This document shows, in pieces, positions 1 to 5,247 of a stretch of DNA of 5,247 bases. The position numbers and the translations under genes were made by a program. Below the pieces are notes generated by a model. That model had not been told where the DNA came from. It ran no database searches and saw only the letters and a list, made by a program, of their open reading frames with translations. Origin of the DNA: an uncultured Neisseria sp. (GTDB taxonomy: Bacteria > Pseudomonadota > Gammaproteobacteria > Burkholderiales > Neisseriaceae); contig CALFOA010000245.1 in the NCBI GenBank assembly GCA_937919795.1, forward strand, positions 1 to 5,247. Reading direction: 5' to 3'. Positions within the stretch are counted from its first letter, which is position 1. Every line of letters starts with the position of its first letter.

Positions 1-43
1 AGGTTGTTTGAAAAATAAGAAAAAATTGGCGGCACTACCATTG

Positions 44-73
44 TTCGTCATACTCGGGCTTGACCCGAGTATC
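44..73 (+). repeat. Left arm of the 30-bp inverted repeat, a hairpin
   Basis: The inner stem is 50-58 paired with 64-72 (9 bp, GC-rich centre) with loop CTTGA at 59-63. It is followed by CCGGC and then a run of T residues (78-85, broken by one A), so as RNA it could also act as a weak intrinsic terminator for whatever gene lies to the left. The whole arm pairs base for base with 124-153. Confidence 0.85.
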
Positions 74-88
74 CGGCTTTTATTTAAT
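60..88 (+). promoter_or_regulatory. Candidate sigma70 promoter reading toward murD
   Basis: A -35 box TTGACC (60-65, 5/6 match to TTGACA) is followed after exactly 17 bases by TTTAAT (83-88, 5/6 match to TATAAT). Transcription would start near 95 and give a leader of about 125 bases before murD, containing the right-arm hairpin. The -35 box lies in the loop and stem of the left repeat arm, so the promoter belongs to the repeat element. This is a consensus match only. Confidence 0.45.
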
Positions 89-123
89 ACAATTTGAAAT
101 AATCTTTAGCAGTAACCCAAGGA

Positions 124-153
124 GATACTCGGGTCAAGCCCGAGTATGACGAA
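124..153 (-). repeat. Right arm of the 30-bp inverted repeat, a hairpin
   Basis: The inner stem is 125-133 paired with 139-147, with loop TCAAG at 134-138. The bases just before it on the + strand are GGAG (121-124). This is the kind of tetranucleotide found at the foot of REP hairpins handled by RAYT (REP-associated tyrosine) transposases. The left arm read in the same orientation has CCGG there instead, so the resemblance is partial. An ATG inside this arm (146-148) opens a frame into murD but is not the likely start. Confidence 0.85.
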
Positions 154-184
154 GCGGGTTTGCTGGACGGCAGCAACAGAAAAA

Positions 185-205
185 ACACGCGGATTAACCC
201 CGTGT
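185..205 (+). promoter_or_regulatory. Small hairpin just upstream of the murD ribosome binding site
   Basis: ACACG (185-189) pairs with CGTGT (201-205), and GG (191-192) pairs with CC (198-199), with one C-C mismatch and a 5-base loop (193-197). It ends six bases before the GGA (211-213) that serves as the murD Shine-Dalgarno, so it could affect ribosome access. No known regulator or riboswitch is recognised. Confidence 0.3.
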
Positions 206-220
206 ATTACGGATAAAGTA

Positions 221-1558
221 ATGAACTGGCAAAACCAAAAAATCCTCGTCGCCGGCCTCGGCGGCACCGGCGTTTCCATGATTGCTTATCTGCGCCAAAA
301 CGGTGCGGAAGTAGCGGCTTATGATGCTAACTTGAAACCCGAACGCGAAGCGCAATTGGCGCAGCAGTTTACCGGCTTAAAGTGTTATACCGGCAGCCTG
401 AAAGATGTCTTAGAACAAGGCTTTGATATGCTGGCGCTCAGCCCTGGTATCAGTGAGCGCACGCCGGAGATTGCTGCGTTTAAAGCGCAGGGCGGTAAGG
501 TGTTGGGCGATATCGAGATGTTTGCCTACATCGCCAAAGCGCGCGGTGACAAGGTGATTGCGATTACCGGCAGCAACGGCAAAACCACCGTCACCAGCTT
601 GGTCGGCTATTTGTGTGAGAAATGCGGGTTGGATACTGTGGTGGCGGGCAATATCGGCACACCGGTGCTGGAAGCCGAATTGCTGCGCGAAGGCAAAAAA
701 GCCGATGTGTGGGTATTGGAATTGTCCAGCTTTCAGTTGGAAAACACCGAAAACCTGCATCCCGATGCGGCAGTGGTGCTGAATATTTCCGAAGATCACC
801 TCGACCGCTACGACGATTTGCTCGACTACGCCCACGCCAAAGACAAAATTTTCCGTGGCCATGGCGTGCAGGTGCTGAATGCCGACGACACGCTCTGCTG
901 CGCGATGAAGCGCAGCGGCCGCGAAGTGAAATGGTTTTCGCTGGCCGGACAGGCCGATTATTGGTTTGACTGCGAGAGTGGCCGCTTGAAACAGGGCGGC
1001 GAGGATTTGCTGGCTGCCGCTGCCGTTCCGCTGCAAGGTTTGCATAATGCCGCCAATGTATTGGCCGCGCTGGCCTTGTGCGAAAGCATAGGTTTGCCGC
1101 GCGCCGAGTTGTTGCAACATATTCAAAGCTTTAAAGGCCTGCCGCACCGCGTGGAAAAAGTGGGCGAGAAAAACGGTATCACTTTTATCGATGACAGCAA
1201 AGGTACCAATGTCGGCGCCACCGCCGCGGCGATTGCTGGTTTGCAGGCGCCGATCGTGCTGATTGCGGGCGGGCAGGGCAAAGGGCAGGACTTCACGCCG
1301 TTGCGCGCCGCTTTGCACAATAAAGCCCGCGCGGTGCTGCTCATCGGCATCGATGCGCCGCAAATCCGCCGCGATTTGGCCGGTGCAGGAGTGGAATTGA
1401 TCGATTGCGAAACCTTGCCCGAAGCGGTGCAAAAAGCGTATCAGATTGCGCAAAGCGGCGACATTGTGCTGCTCAGCCCCGCTTGTGCGAGTTTCGATAT
1501 GTTTAAAGGCTATGCGCACCGTTCGGAAGTGTTTATTGAGGCGTTTCATGCTTTATAA
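221..1558 (+). CDS. murD: UDP-N-acetylmuramoyl-L-alanine--D-glutamate ligase
   Basis: MurD is the cytoplasmic ATP-dependent ligase that adds D-glutamate to UDP-MurNAc-L-Ala, the second amino acid step of peptidoglycan precursor synthesis. The 445-residue product matches the family's usual length of about 440. In order it shows an N-terminal Rossmann-like UDP-binding domain ([13 protein letters not shown] from residue 7), the P-loop GSNGKTT (117-123), HLDRY (193-197), the expected carbamylated lysine (K207 in HAKDK, aligning with E. coli K198), LPHR (H309, R310), DDSKGTN (324-330) and LSPACASFD in the C-terminal domain (from 418). These are the signature positions of the Mur ligase family and the LSPACAS stretch is typical of MurD. 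The ATG at 221 is chosen because conserved MurD homology begins there and GGA (211-213) lies 7 bases upstream. The in-frame ATG at 146 would add 25 unrelated residues encoded partly by the repeat arm. The frame is intact. ftsW follows after a 195-base DUS-rich gap. Confidence 0.98.
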   Translation: MNWQNQKILVAGLGGTGVSMIAYLRQNGAEVAAYDANLKPEREAQLAQQFTGLKCYTGSLKDVLEQGFDMLALSPGISERTPEIAAFKAQGGKVLGDIEMFAYIAKARGDKVIAITGSNGKTTVTSLVGYLCEKCGLDTVVAGNIGTPVLEAELLREGKKADVWVLELSSFQLENTENLHPDAAVVLNISEDHLDRYDDLLDYAHAKDKIFRGHGVQVLNADDTLCCAMKRSGREVKWFSLAGQADYWFDCESGRLKQGGEDLLAAAAVPLQGLHNAANVLAALALCESIGLPRAELLQHIQSFKGLPHRVEKVGEKNGITFIDDSKGTNVGATAAAIAGLQAPIVLIAGGQGKGQDFTPLRAALHNKARAVLLIGIDAPQIRRDLAGAGVELIDCETLPEAVQKAYQIAQSGDIVLLSPACASFDMFKGYAHRSEVFIEAFHAL

Positions 1559-1562
1559 GGTT

Positions 1563-1574
1563 TTCAGACAGGCA
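1563..1574 (-). repeat. DNA uptake sequence, exact TG-wadDUS dialect
   Basis: This reads TGCCTGTCTGAA on the minus strand, starting 4 bases after the murD stop. It forms the left half of an inverted pair with the copy at 1594-1605. DUS are bound by the pilin ComP and favour uptake of related DNA during Neisseriaceae transformation. Confidence 0.9.
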
Positions 1575-1593
1575 TTTAAGTGTGCTTACACAA

Positions 1594-1605
1594 TGCCTGT
1601 CTGAA
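1594..1605 (+). repeat. DNA uptake sequence, exact TG-wadDUS dialect
   Basis: TGCCTGTCTGAA on the plus strand, the partner of the inverted copy at 1563-1574. Its last bases also supply a possible weak -35 box (CTGAAA, 1601-1606). Confidence 0.9.
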
Positions 1606-1629
1606 AATTTAAAATAAGAAAAATATAAA
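1601..1629 (+). promoter_or_regulatory. Weak candidate promoter toward ftsW
   Basis: CTGAAA (1601-1606, 4/6 to the -35 consensus) and TATAAA (1624-1629, 5/6 to the -10 consensus) are 17 bases apart in an AT-rich stretch. The -35 part overlaps the DUS at 1594-1605. It would give ftsW-murG-murC their own start if the upstream hairpin terminates. Consensus match only. Confidence 0.22.
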
Positions 1630-1643
1630 CTTAATCAAGATAA

Positions 1644-1655
1644 TGCCTGTCTGAA
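1644..1655 (+). repeat. DNA uptake sequence, exact TG-wadDUS dialect
   Basis: TGCCTGTCTGAA on the plus strand, the third exact copy in this gap. It lies between the two hairpins. It can pair with the inverted copy at 1683-1694 (13 bp over 1643-1655 and 1683-1695, 27-base loop). That fold would exclude the local hairpin at 1682-1720. Confidence 0.9.
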
Positions 1656-1682
1656 CAAGCAGGCGGCAAACCAAATTTATGT

Positions 1683-1694
1683 TTCAGACAGGCA
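1683..1694 (-). repeat. DNA uptake sequence, exact TG-wadDUS dialect
   Basis: TGCCTGTCTGAA on the minus strand, the left half of the second inverted pair (with 1708-1719). The ATG at 1679-1681 immediately before it opens a frame into ftsW, but that extension would just translate the DUS pair. Confidence 0.9.
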
Positions 1695-1707
1695 TGCTGT
1701 ATCAACA

Positions 1708-1719
1708 GGCCTGTCTGAA
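1708..1719 (+). repeat. DNA uptake sequence, 11/12 match to TG-wadDUS
   Basis: GGCCTGTCTGAA on the plus strand. It keeps the 11-base core GCCTGTCTGAA and differs only at the first position (G for T). It pairs with the exact inverted copy at 1683-1694. Confidence 0.75.
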
Positions 1720-1753
1720 AAAAACAAACGACTGTAAAACCGAAGTAGTTCAC

Positions 1754-2908
1754 ATGATTACCGAATCCAAACTGTTAGACCGTAAAATCCTCAAAAGCGG
1801 CCACAATTACGACCAGAATTTAATCTGGGTGGTGCTGCTGATGACGGCGTTCAGCCTGATGATGATTTACTCGGCCTCTATCGCTTATGCCAGCCACGAC
1901 GGCGGCAGCCCGTGGTTTTATCTGGAACGTCAGGCAATATTCGTTGCCATCGGCGGGCTGGGTGCGTTGGCGATTTCCAAAATACCAATGTGGTTGTGGA
2001 AAAAAGCCACGCCTTATGTGTTGGGGATTAGTTTTATTCTATTGGTGGCGGTATTGTTTGGTCGCGAAGTGAACGGTGCCAAGCGCTGGATCGGTATTGG
2101 CCCTTTCAATATCCAGCCGTCGGAAGTATTTAAATTGGCGGCGATTTTCTATCTGTCTAGCTTCTTCACCCGCCGTGCCGATATTTTGAAAGACTTGAAA
2201 AAGGTCTGGTATGTCGGTATTCCCATTGGTTTGGGGCTGGGCTTGTTGATGATGGAGCCGGATTTCGGCTCGACGGTGGTGGTGACCGTGATTTTTCTCG
2301 GCTTGGTGTATCTGGCCGGGCTGCCCGCCCGCTGGTTTGCTGTCATCATCACCTTCTGTGTGGCGGCATTAGGCTTGCTGATTCTGATTGCTCCTTACCG
2401 CATGGCGCGGATGACTTCTTTCCTCGATCCGTTTAAAGATCCGATGGGCAAGGGCTATCAGCTCTCGCATGCCTTAATGGCGATTGCGCGCGGCGAGTGG
2501 TTTGGTGTGGGCTTGGGTGCCAGCTTGGAAAAACGCTTTTACCTGCCCGAAGCGCATACCGATTTTATTTTTGCGGTGATTGCTGAAGAGTTTGGTTTTC
2601 TCGGCATGGTCGCGCTGATTTTTTGTTACGGCTGGTTGGTGTGGCGCGCGTTTTCCATCGGTAAACAGGCGCGTGATCTGGATTTGTATTTCAGCGCTTT
2701 TGTCGCCAAGGGCATCGGCATTTGGCTCGGCATTCAAAGCTTCTTCAATATCGGCGTAAACATCGGCCTGTTGCCGACCAAAGGCTTAACGCTGCCGCTG
2801 ATGTCTTACGGCGGCTCGGCGGTGATTGTGATGCTATGCTGTATGGCGATATTGTTACGTATCGATTATGAAAACCGCCGCAAAATGCGCGGCTATCAAG
2901 TTGAATAA
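1754..2908 (+). CDS. ftsW: Septal peptidoglycan polymerase (SEDS glycosyltransferase) FtsW
   Basis: FtsW is the polytopic inner-membrane SEDS protein of the divisome. With its partner FtsI (PBP3) it polymerises lipid II into glycan strands at the septum. The 384-residue product is somewhat shorter than E. coli FtsW (about 414), the difference being mainly a short N-terminal tail. Visible family blocks are the first membrane segment (about 22-43), RWIGIGPFNIQPSEVFK (111-127), EPDFGST (168-174), RMTSFLDPFKDPMGKGYQ (219-236), YLPEAHTDFIFAVIAEE (263-279) containing the expected catalytic aspartate D270, and the C-terminal LLPTKGLTLPLMSYGGSA (339-356), the signature of the family. The ATG at 1754 is preferred: weak Shine-Dalgarno GAAG at 1742-1745, 8 bases away. 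The in-frame ATG at 1679 would add 25 residues encoded by the DUS hairpin. RodA is the close paralogue, but the location between murD and murG fits FtsW. murG follows after 19 bases. Confidence 0.97.
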   Translation: MITESKLLDRKILKSGHNYDQNLIWVVLLMTAFSLMMIYSASIAYASHDGGSPWFYLERQAIFVAIGGLGALAISKIPMWLWKKATPYVLGISFILLVAVLFGREVNGAKRWIGIGPFNIQPSEVFKLAAIFYLSSFFTRRADILKDLKKVWYVGIPIGLGLGLLMMEPDFGSTVVVTVIFLGLVYLAGLPARWFAVIITFCVAALGLLILIAPYRMARMTSFLDPFKDPMGKGYQLSHALMAIARGEWFGVGLGASLEKRFYLPEAHTDFIFAVIAEEFGFLGMVALIFCYGWLVWRAFSIGKQARDLDLYFSAFVAKGIGIWLGIQSFFNIGVNIGLLPTKGLTLPLMSYGGSAVIVMLCCMAILLRIDYENRRKMRGYQVE

Positions 2909-2927
2909 ATAAGGATAATAAAAAATC

Positions 2928-3995
2928 ATGAGCGGTAAAAACTTCTTAATCATGGCCGGCGGTACCGGCGGCCATATTTTTCCGGCTTTAGCAGTAGCGG
3001 AATCGCTGCGCCGCCGCGGGCATAAAGTAGTGTGGTTGGGCAGCGAAGGGGCGATGGAAACCCAGATTGTGCCCAAGCACCATATTCCGCTGGAAACGCT
3101 GGCGATTAAAGGGGTACGCGGCAACGGCTTGAAACGCAAGCTTGAGCTGCCGTTTACCCTGATGAAAACCGTGGCCGCCGCTAAAGAGGTTATCCGTCGC
3201 CATCAAATCAATTGTGTAATCGGTTTCGGCGGTTTTGTAACCTTTCCCGGCGGCGTAGCAGCCAAATTAATGAACGTGCCACTGGTGATCCACGAGCAAA
3301 ATGCAGTGGCCGGTTTGGCCAATAAAACCTTGTCGCGCTGGGCACGCCGAGTGTTGTATGCGTTTCCGAAAGCGTTTGATGCGCCCGATGGCTTGGTCGG
3401 CAATCCGGTGCGTGCCGACATCGCCGCCTTGCCGGTACCTACCGAGCGTTTTGCACCGCGTACCGGCCGCCTGAAAGTGCTGGTGGTGGGCGGCAGCTTG
3501 GGCGCGCAGGTGTTGAACCAAACCGTACCGGCGGCGCTGGCCTTGCTGCCGGAAGGCAAACGGCCGATTGTGTACCACCAATCCGGCCGCAATAAGTTAG
3601 ACGACTTGAAAGCGGCTTATGCTAAAGCCGGGGTGGAAGCCTATTGCACCGAGTTTATCGACGATATGGTGAAGGTGTACAGCCACGCCGATGTGGTGGT
3701 GTGTCGAGCCGGAGCCTTAACCGTAGCGGAGCTGACCGCGGCTGGTGTCGGCGCGTTGTTGGTGCCGTATCCGCAGGCGGTGGACGACCACCAAACCGCC
3801 AACGCCCGTTTTATGGTGAAAGCCGATGCCGGTTTGCTGTTGCCGCAGAAAGAGCTGACGGCAGAAAAGCTGGCCGCTATCCTCGAAGGGCTAAATCGCG
3901 AACAATGCCTGCGCTGGGCGGAAAATGCCCGCTTACTGGCTTTGCCGCGCAGTGCGGATGATGTGGCCGATATCGCGGTTCAGGTGGCAAAATAA
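2928..3995 (+). CDS. murG: UDP-GlcNAc:lipid I N-acetylglucosaminyltransferase
   Basis: MurG is a GT28-family (GT-B fold) glycosyltransferase on the inner face of the cytoplasmic membrane. It transfers GlcNAc from UDP-GlcNAc to lipid I, making lipid II, the substrate of FtsW and the penicillin-binding proteins. The product is 355 residues, the same length as E. coli MurG. Motifs seen: the glycine loop GGTGGHIFPA (11-20, including H16), the second glycine-rich block GFGGFVTFPGG, HEQNAVAG (from H122), the interdomain loop VVGGSLGAQVLN, and the donor-binding CRAGALTVAE (259-268, with E268 matching E. coli E269) followed by VPYPQAVDDHQTANA. The ATG at 2928 has AAGGA (2911-2915) upstream with a rather long 12-base spacing. 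The in-frame ATG at 2952 would cut into the domain start, so 2928 is kept. It is very likely co-transcribed with ftsW (19-base gap). Confidence 0.98.
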   Translation: MSGKNFLIMAGGTGGHIFPALAVAESLRRRGHKVVWLGSEGAMETQIVPKHHIPLETLAIKGVRGNGLKRKLELPFTLMKTVAAAKEVIRRHQINCVIGFGGFVTFPGGVAAKLMNVPLVIHEQNAVAGLANKTLSRWARRVLYAFPKAFDAPDGLVGNPVRADIAALPVPTERFAPRTGRLKVLVVGGSLGAQVLNQTVPAALALLPEGKRPIVYHQSGRNKLDDLKAAYAKAGVEAYCTEFIDDMVKVYSHADVVVCRAGALTVAELTAAGVGALLVPYPQAVDDHQTANARFMVKADAGLLLPQKELTAEKLAAILEGLNREQCLRWAENARLLALPRSADDVADIAVQVAK

Positions 3996-4007
3996 AACGC
4001 AGTTTTA
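3993..4007 (+). repeat. Small AT-rich hairpin over the murG stop codon
   Basis: TAAAAC (3993-3998, beginning with the murG TAA) pairs with GTTTTA (4002-4007) around the loop GCA. It is too short and AT-rich to be a convincing terminator alone. A second weak one (CGCTT 4034-4038 with AAGCG 4050-4054, followed by GTTTT) lies just downstream. Confidence 0.25.
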
Positions 4008-4057
4008 GTCAAGAAAACAATGGCGTTAAACAGCGCTTGCCTTTAAAATAAGCGGTT

Positions 4058-4085
4058 TTGAGAAAAGCTGAAAACAGACAGTAAT
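4058..4085 (+). promoter_or_regulatory. Weak candidate promoter toward murC
   Basis: TTGAGA (4058-4063, 5/6 to the -35 consensus) and AGTAAT (4080-4085, 4/6 to the -10 consensus) are 16 bases apart, about 40 bases before the murC ATG. The rest of the 128-base gap 3996-4123 holds no gene, only very short open frames and an imperfect DUS. Confidence 0.2.
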
Positions 4086-4096
4086 GCCTGCCTGAA
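4085..4096 (+). repeat. Degenerate DNA uptake sequence, 11/12 match to TG-wadDUS
   Basis: TGCCTGCCTGAA differs from the TGCCTGTCTGAA copies upstream only at position 7 (C for T). No inverted partner is present; a CAGACAG at 4075-4081 is at best a decayed one. It sits 27 bases before murC. Confidence 0.6.
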
Positions 4097-4123
4097 AGCG
4101 CTGGAATTGGGAATCACGGATAT

Positions 4124-5247
4124 ATGAAAAACAGAGTTAAACACATCCATTTTGTCGGTATCGGCGGCTCAGGTATGTGCGGCATTGCTGAAGTGCTGCA
4201 CAATCTGGGCTTTACCGTTTCCGGTTCCGATCAGGCGCAGAGCGCGGTGACCAAACATTTGAGCGCTTCGGGCATTCGCGTCTATCCCGGCCACACCGCA
4301 GAGCATGTGAACGGCGCCGATGTAGTGGTGACTTCAACCGCCGTCAATAAAGACAATCCCGAAGTAGTGGCGGCCAATGAGCGTAAAATTCCGGTGATCC
4401 CGCGTGCGCTAATGTTGGCCGAATTGATGCGTTTCCGCGATGGCATTGCGATTGCCGGTACTCATGGCAAAACCACTACCACCAGCCTCACCGCTTCCAT
4501 TCTGGCCGCTGCCGGCATGGATCCGACGTTTGTGATCGGTGGCAAACTCACCGCCGCCGGTACTAACGCCAAGCTTGGCCATGGTGAATATTTGGTGGCC
4601 GAAGCCGATGAATCCGACGCTTCGTTTCTCTATTTAACCCCGATTATTTCAGTGGTCACCAATATCGATACCGACCACATGGATACTTACGGCCACAGCG
4701 TCGATAAACTGCATCAGGCTTTTGTAGACTTTATCCACCGTATGCCGTTTTACGGTAAAGCGTTTGTGTGTACCGATAGCGAACACGTGCGCGCCATCCT
4801 GCCAAAAATCAGCAAACCGTTCGCCACTTACGGCTTGGATGACAGCGCCGATATTTACGCCACCGATTTGCAAACCAACGGTGCGCAGATGCAGTTCACC
4901 GTACACCTGAAAAGTGGCGAAGTGGCGCCGTTTGAGGTTACTCTCAATATGCCCGGGCGTCATAATGTGTTGAACGCACTGGCCGCCATCGGTGTCGCAC
5001 TGGAATGCGGCGCGCAGGTGGATGCCATTCAGCGCGGCCTGCTGAGTTTTGCCGGTGTCGGCCGCCGCTTCCAGAGCTACGGTGAAATTAAACTACCGGC
5101 TGGTGGCAGTGCCTTGGTGATTGATGATTACGGCCATCACCCGGTTGAAATGGCGGCCACTTTGTCTGCCGCCCGCGGTGCTTATCCTGATAAGCGCTTG
5201 CTGTTGGCCTTCCAGCCGCACCGCTATACCCGTACCCGTGATTTGTT
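4124..5247 (+). CDS. murC: UDP-N-acetylmuramate--L-alanine ligase, 3' end outside the window
   Basis: MurC is the cytoplasmic ATP-dependent ligase that adds L-alanine to UDP-MurNAc, the first peptide step of peptidoglycan synthesis. The frame is open from the ATG at 4124 to the right edge, giving 374 complete codons plus two bases; the family is about 470 residues, so roughly the last 95-100 are missing. Motifs: the N-terminal UDP-binding [17 protein letters not shown] (9-25), P-loop GTHGKTTTT (112-120), EADESDASF (from 160), [11 protein letters not shown] (from 180), GRRFQ (313-317), DDYGHHP (334-340) and QPHRYTRT near the edge. GIGGSGM, DDYGHHP and QPHRYTRT separate MurC from MurD and other Mur ligases. 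No upstream in-frame ATG was seen between the DUS and 4124. The Shine-Dalgarno is weak: GGGAA at 4109-4113 with 10-base spacing, or GGA at 4118-4120 with 3. There is no frameshift in the visible part. Confidence 0.97.
   Translation, partial: MKNRVKHIHFVGIGGSGMCGIAEVLHNLGFTVSGSDQAQSAVTKHLSASGIRVYPGHTAEHVNGADVVVTSTAVNKDNPEVVAANERKIPVIPRALMLAELMRFRDGIAIAGTHGKTTTTSLTASILAAAGMDPTFVIGGKLTAAGTNAKLGHGEYLVAEADESDASFLYLTPIISVVTNIDTDHMDTYGHSVDKLHQAFVDFIHRMPFYGKAFVCTDSEHVRAILPKISKPFATYGLDDSADIYATDLQTNGAQMQFTVHLKSGEVAPFEVTLNMPGRHNVLNALAAIGVALECGAQVDAIQRGLLSFAGVGRRFQSYGEIKLPAGGSALVIDDYGHHPVEMAATLSAARGAYPDKRLLLAFQPHRYTRTRDL

Larger units (their letters stand above)
44..153. repeat. REP-like paired inverted-repeat element upstream of murD
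   Basis: Two 30-base arms (44-73 and 124-153) are perfect reverse complements, separated by a 50-base AT-rich core (74-123). Each arm is also a small palindrome: ATACTCGGG and CCCGAGTAT around a 5-base loop. The element could therefore form either one long 30-bp hairpin or two separate 9-bp hairpins. This design, two head-to-head REP hairpins around a short core, resembles BIME or miniature inverted-repeat elements. It does not look like the Neisseria Correia/NEMIS element (no TATAGTG-type ends seen). It is loosely analogous to the Neisseria dRS3 hairpin (ATTCCC...GGGAAT) but differs in sequence. No flanking target duplication is evident. That it is mobile or a repeat family in this genome is inferred from structure alone. 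Confidence 0.75.
1561..1607 (+). terminator. Hairpin of inverted DUS after murD, possible terminator or attenuator
   Basis: Bases 1561-1576 pair perfectly with 1592-1607 (16 bp). Inside, a 3-base bulge (1577-1579) is followed by a second stem GTGT/ACAC (1580-1583 with 1588-1591) and a GCTT tetraloop. Inverted DUS pairs just after a stop codon often act as transcription terminators in Neisseria. Here the stem is followed by AAAATTTAAAA-type sequence, meaning A-rich RNA with no strong U-tract, so intrinsic termination may be inefficient. The structure is clear; the function is inferred. Confidence 0.5.
1682..1720 (+). promoter_or_regulatory. Second inverted-DUS hairpin, in the ftsW leader
   Basis: Bases 1682-1693 pair with 1709-1720 (12 bp). 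As in the first hairpin, a 3-base bulge (1694-1696) leads into a 4-bp inner stem CTGT/ACAG (1697-1700 with 1705-1708) with a tetraloop (ATCA). It ends 33 bases before the ftsW ATG and is followed by A residues, so it is not a classical terminator. In RNA it could attenuate, stabilise or mark a processing site. Function is unknown. Confidence 0.45.

Noticed and set aside
2..97. A short frame open from the left edge to a TGA at 95-97, with a Lys-rich then hydrophobic look
   Set aside because: It has no ATG or ribosome binding site, and its second half is the repeat arm and AT-rich core. Another frame stops at 16-18 (TAA), so the end of any upstream gene cannot be placed.
94..99. TTGAAA as a second -35 box in the repeat core
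   Set aside because: No acceptable -10 sequence lies 16-18 bases downstream (the region reads into CCCAAGGAG).
109..137. Mirror-image minus-strand promoter using TTGACC in the right arm
   Set aside because: The -35 box is present by symmetry, but no -10-like sequence occurs at 17-18 bases, so the apparent promoter is one-sided.
44..153. CRISPR-like or Correia (NEMIS) interpretation of the repeat
   Set aside because: There are only two inverted copies, not direct repeats with spacers, and the characteristic Correia terminal sequence is absent.
391..402. CGGCAGCCTGAA in murD, one base off the Kingella-type DUS
   Set aside because: It encodes ordinary residues (Gly-Ser-Leu-Lys) within the gene and belongs to a different dialect from the intergenic copies; most likely chance.
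410..1549. A 379-codon open frame on the minus strand opposite murD
   Set aside because: It lies entirely inside murD, whose conserved motifs are in the + frame. The translation shows no recognisable domain and looks like a codon-bias shadow in GC-rich DNA.
3464..3475. CGGCCGCCTGAA in murG, similar to the AG-DUS
   Set aside because: Two mismatches to that dialect, within coding sequence; most likely chance.

Overview
The window is a piece of the division and cell wall (dcw) cluster of a member of the Neisseriaceae. It holds four genes, all on the + strand: murD, ftsW, murG and the first three quarters of murC. The gene order murD-ftsW-murG-murC is the standard dcw order of beta- and gammaproteobacteria. 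The best clue to the organism is the DNA uptake sequence (DUS) dialect. The intergenic gaps carry TGCCTGTCTGAA rather than the ATGCCGTCTGAA of N. meningitidis and N. gonorrhoeae. From memory, this is the 'TG-wadDUS' dialect reported for Neisseria wadsworthii and, I believe, N. shayeganii. The species assignment is therefore an inference from one 12-mer.

Layout. Bases 1-220 are non-coding. They hold a perfect 30-bp inverted repeat (44-73 and 124-153) around an AT-rich core. Each arm is itself a REP-like hairpin, and a good sigma70-type promoter sits across the left arm and core, pointing at murD. murD follows at 221-1558. The 195-base murD-ftsW gap (1559-1753) is packed with DUS: four exact copies and one 11/12 copy, forming two similarly shaped hairpins. 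ftsW runs 1754-2908. murG starts 19 bases later (2928-3995). A 128-base gap (3996-4123) with one imperfect DUS precedes murC, which starts at 4124 and runs off the right edge.

How the genes work together. MurC adds L-Ala to UDP-MurNAc and MurD adds D-Glu to the product; both act in the cytoplasm. MurG is a membrane-associated glycosyltransferase that adds GlcNAc to lipid I to make lipid II. FtsW is the SEDS-family septal peptidoglycan polymerase that uses lipid II at the division site.

The coding genes are ordinary, full-length and intact as far as they can be seen, with their key catalytic motifs present. I found no new multi-gene system. The points worth a second look are all in the non-coding DNA: the REP-like inverted repeat with an apparent outward promoter, the dense DUS cluster with two matching hairpins, and the way the longest open frames of murD and ftsW extend upstream into these repeats and invite wrong start calls.
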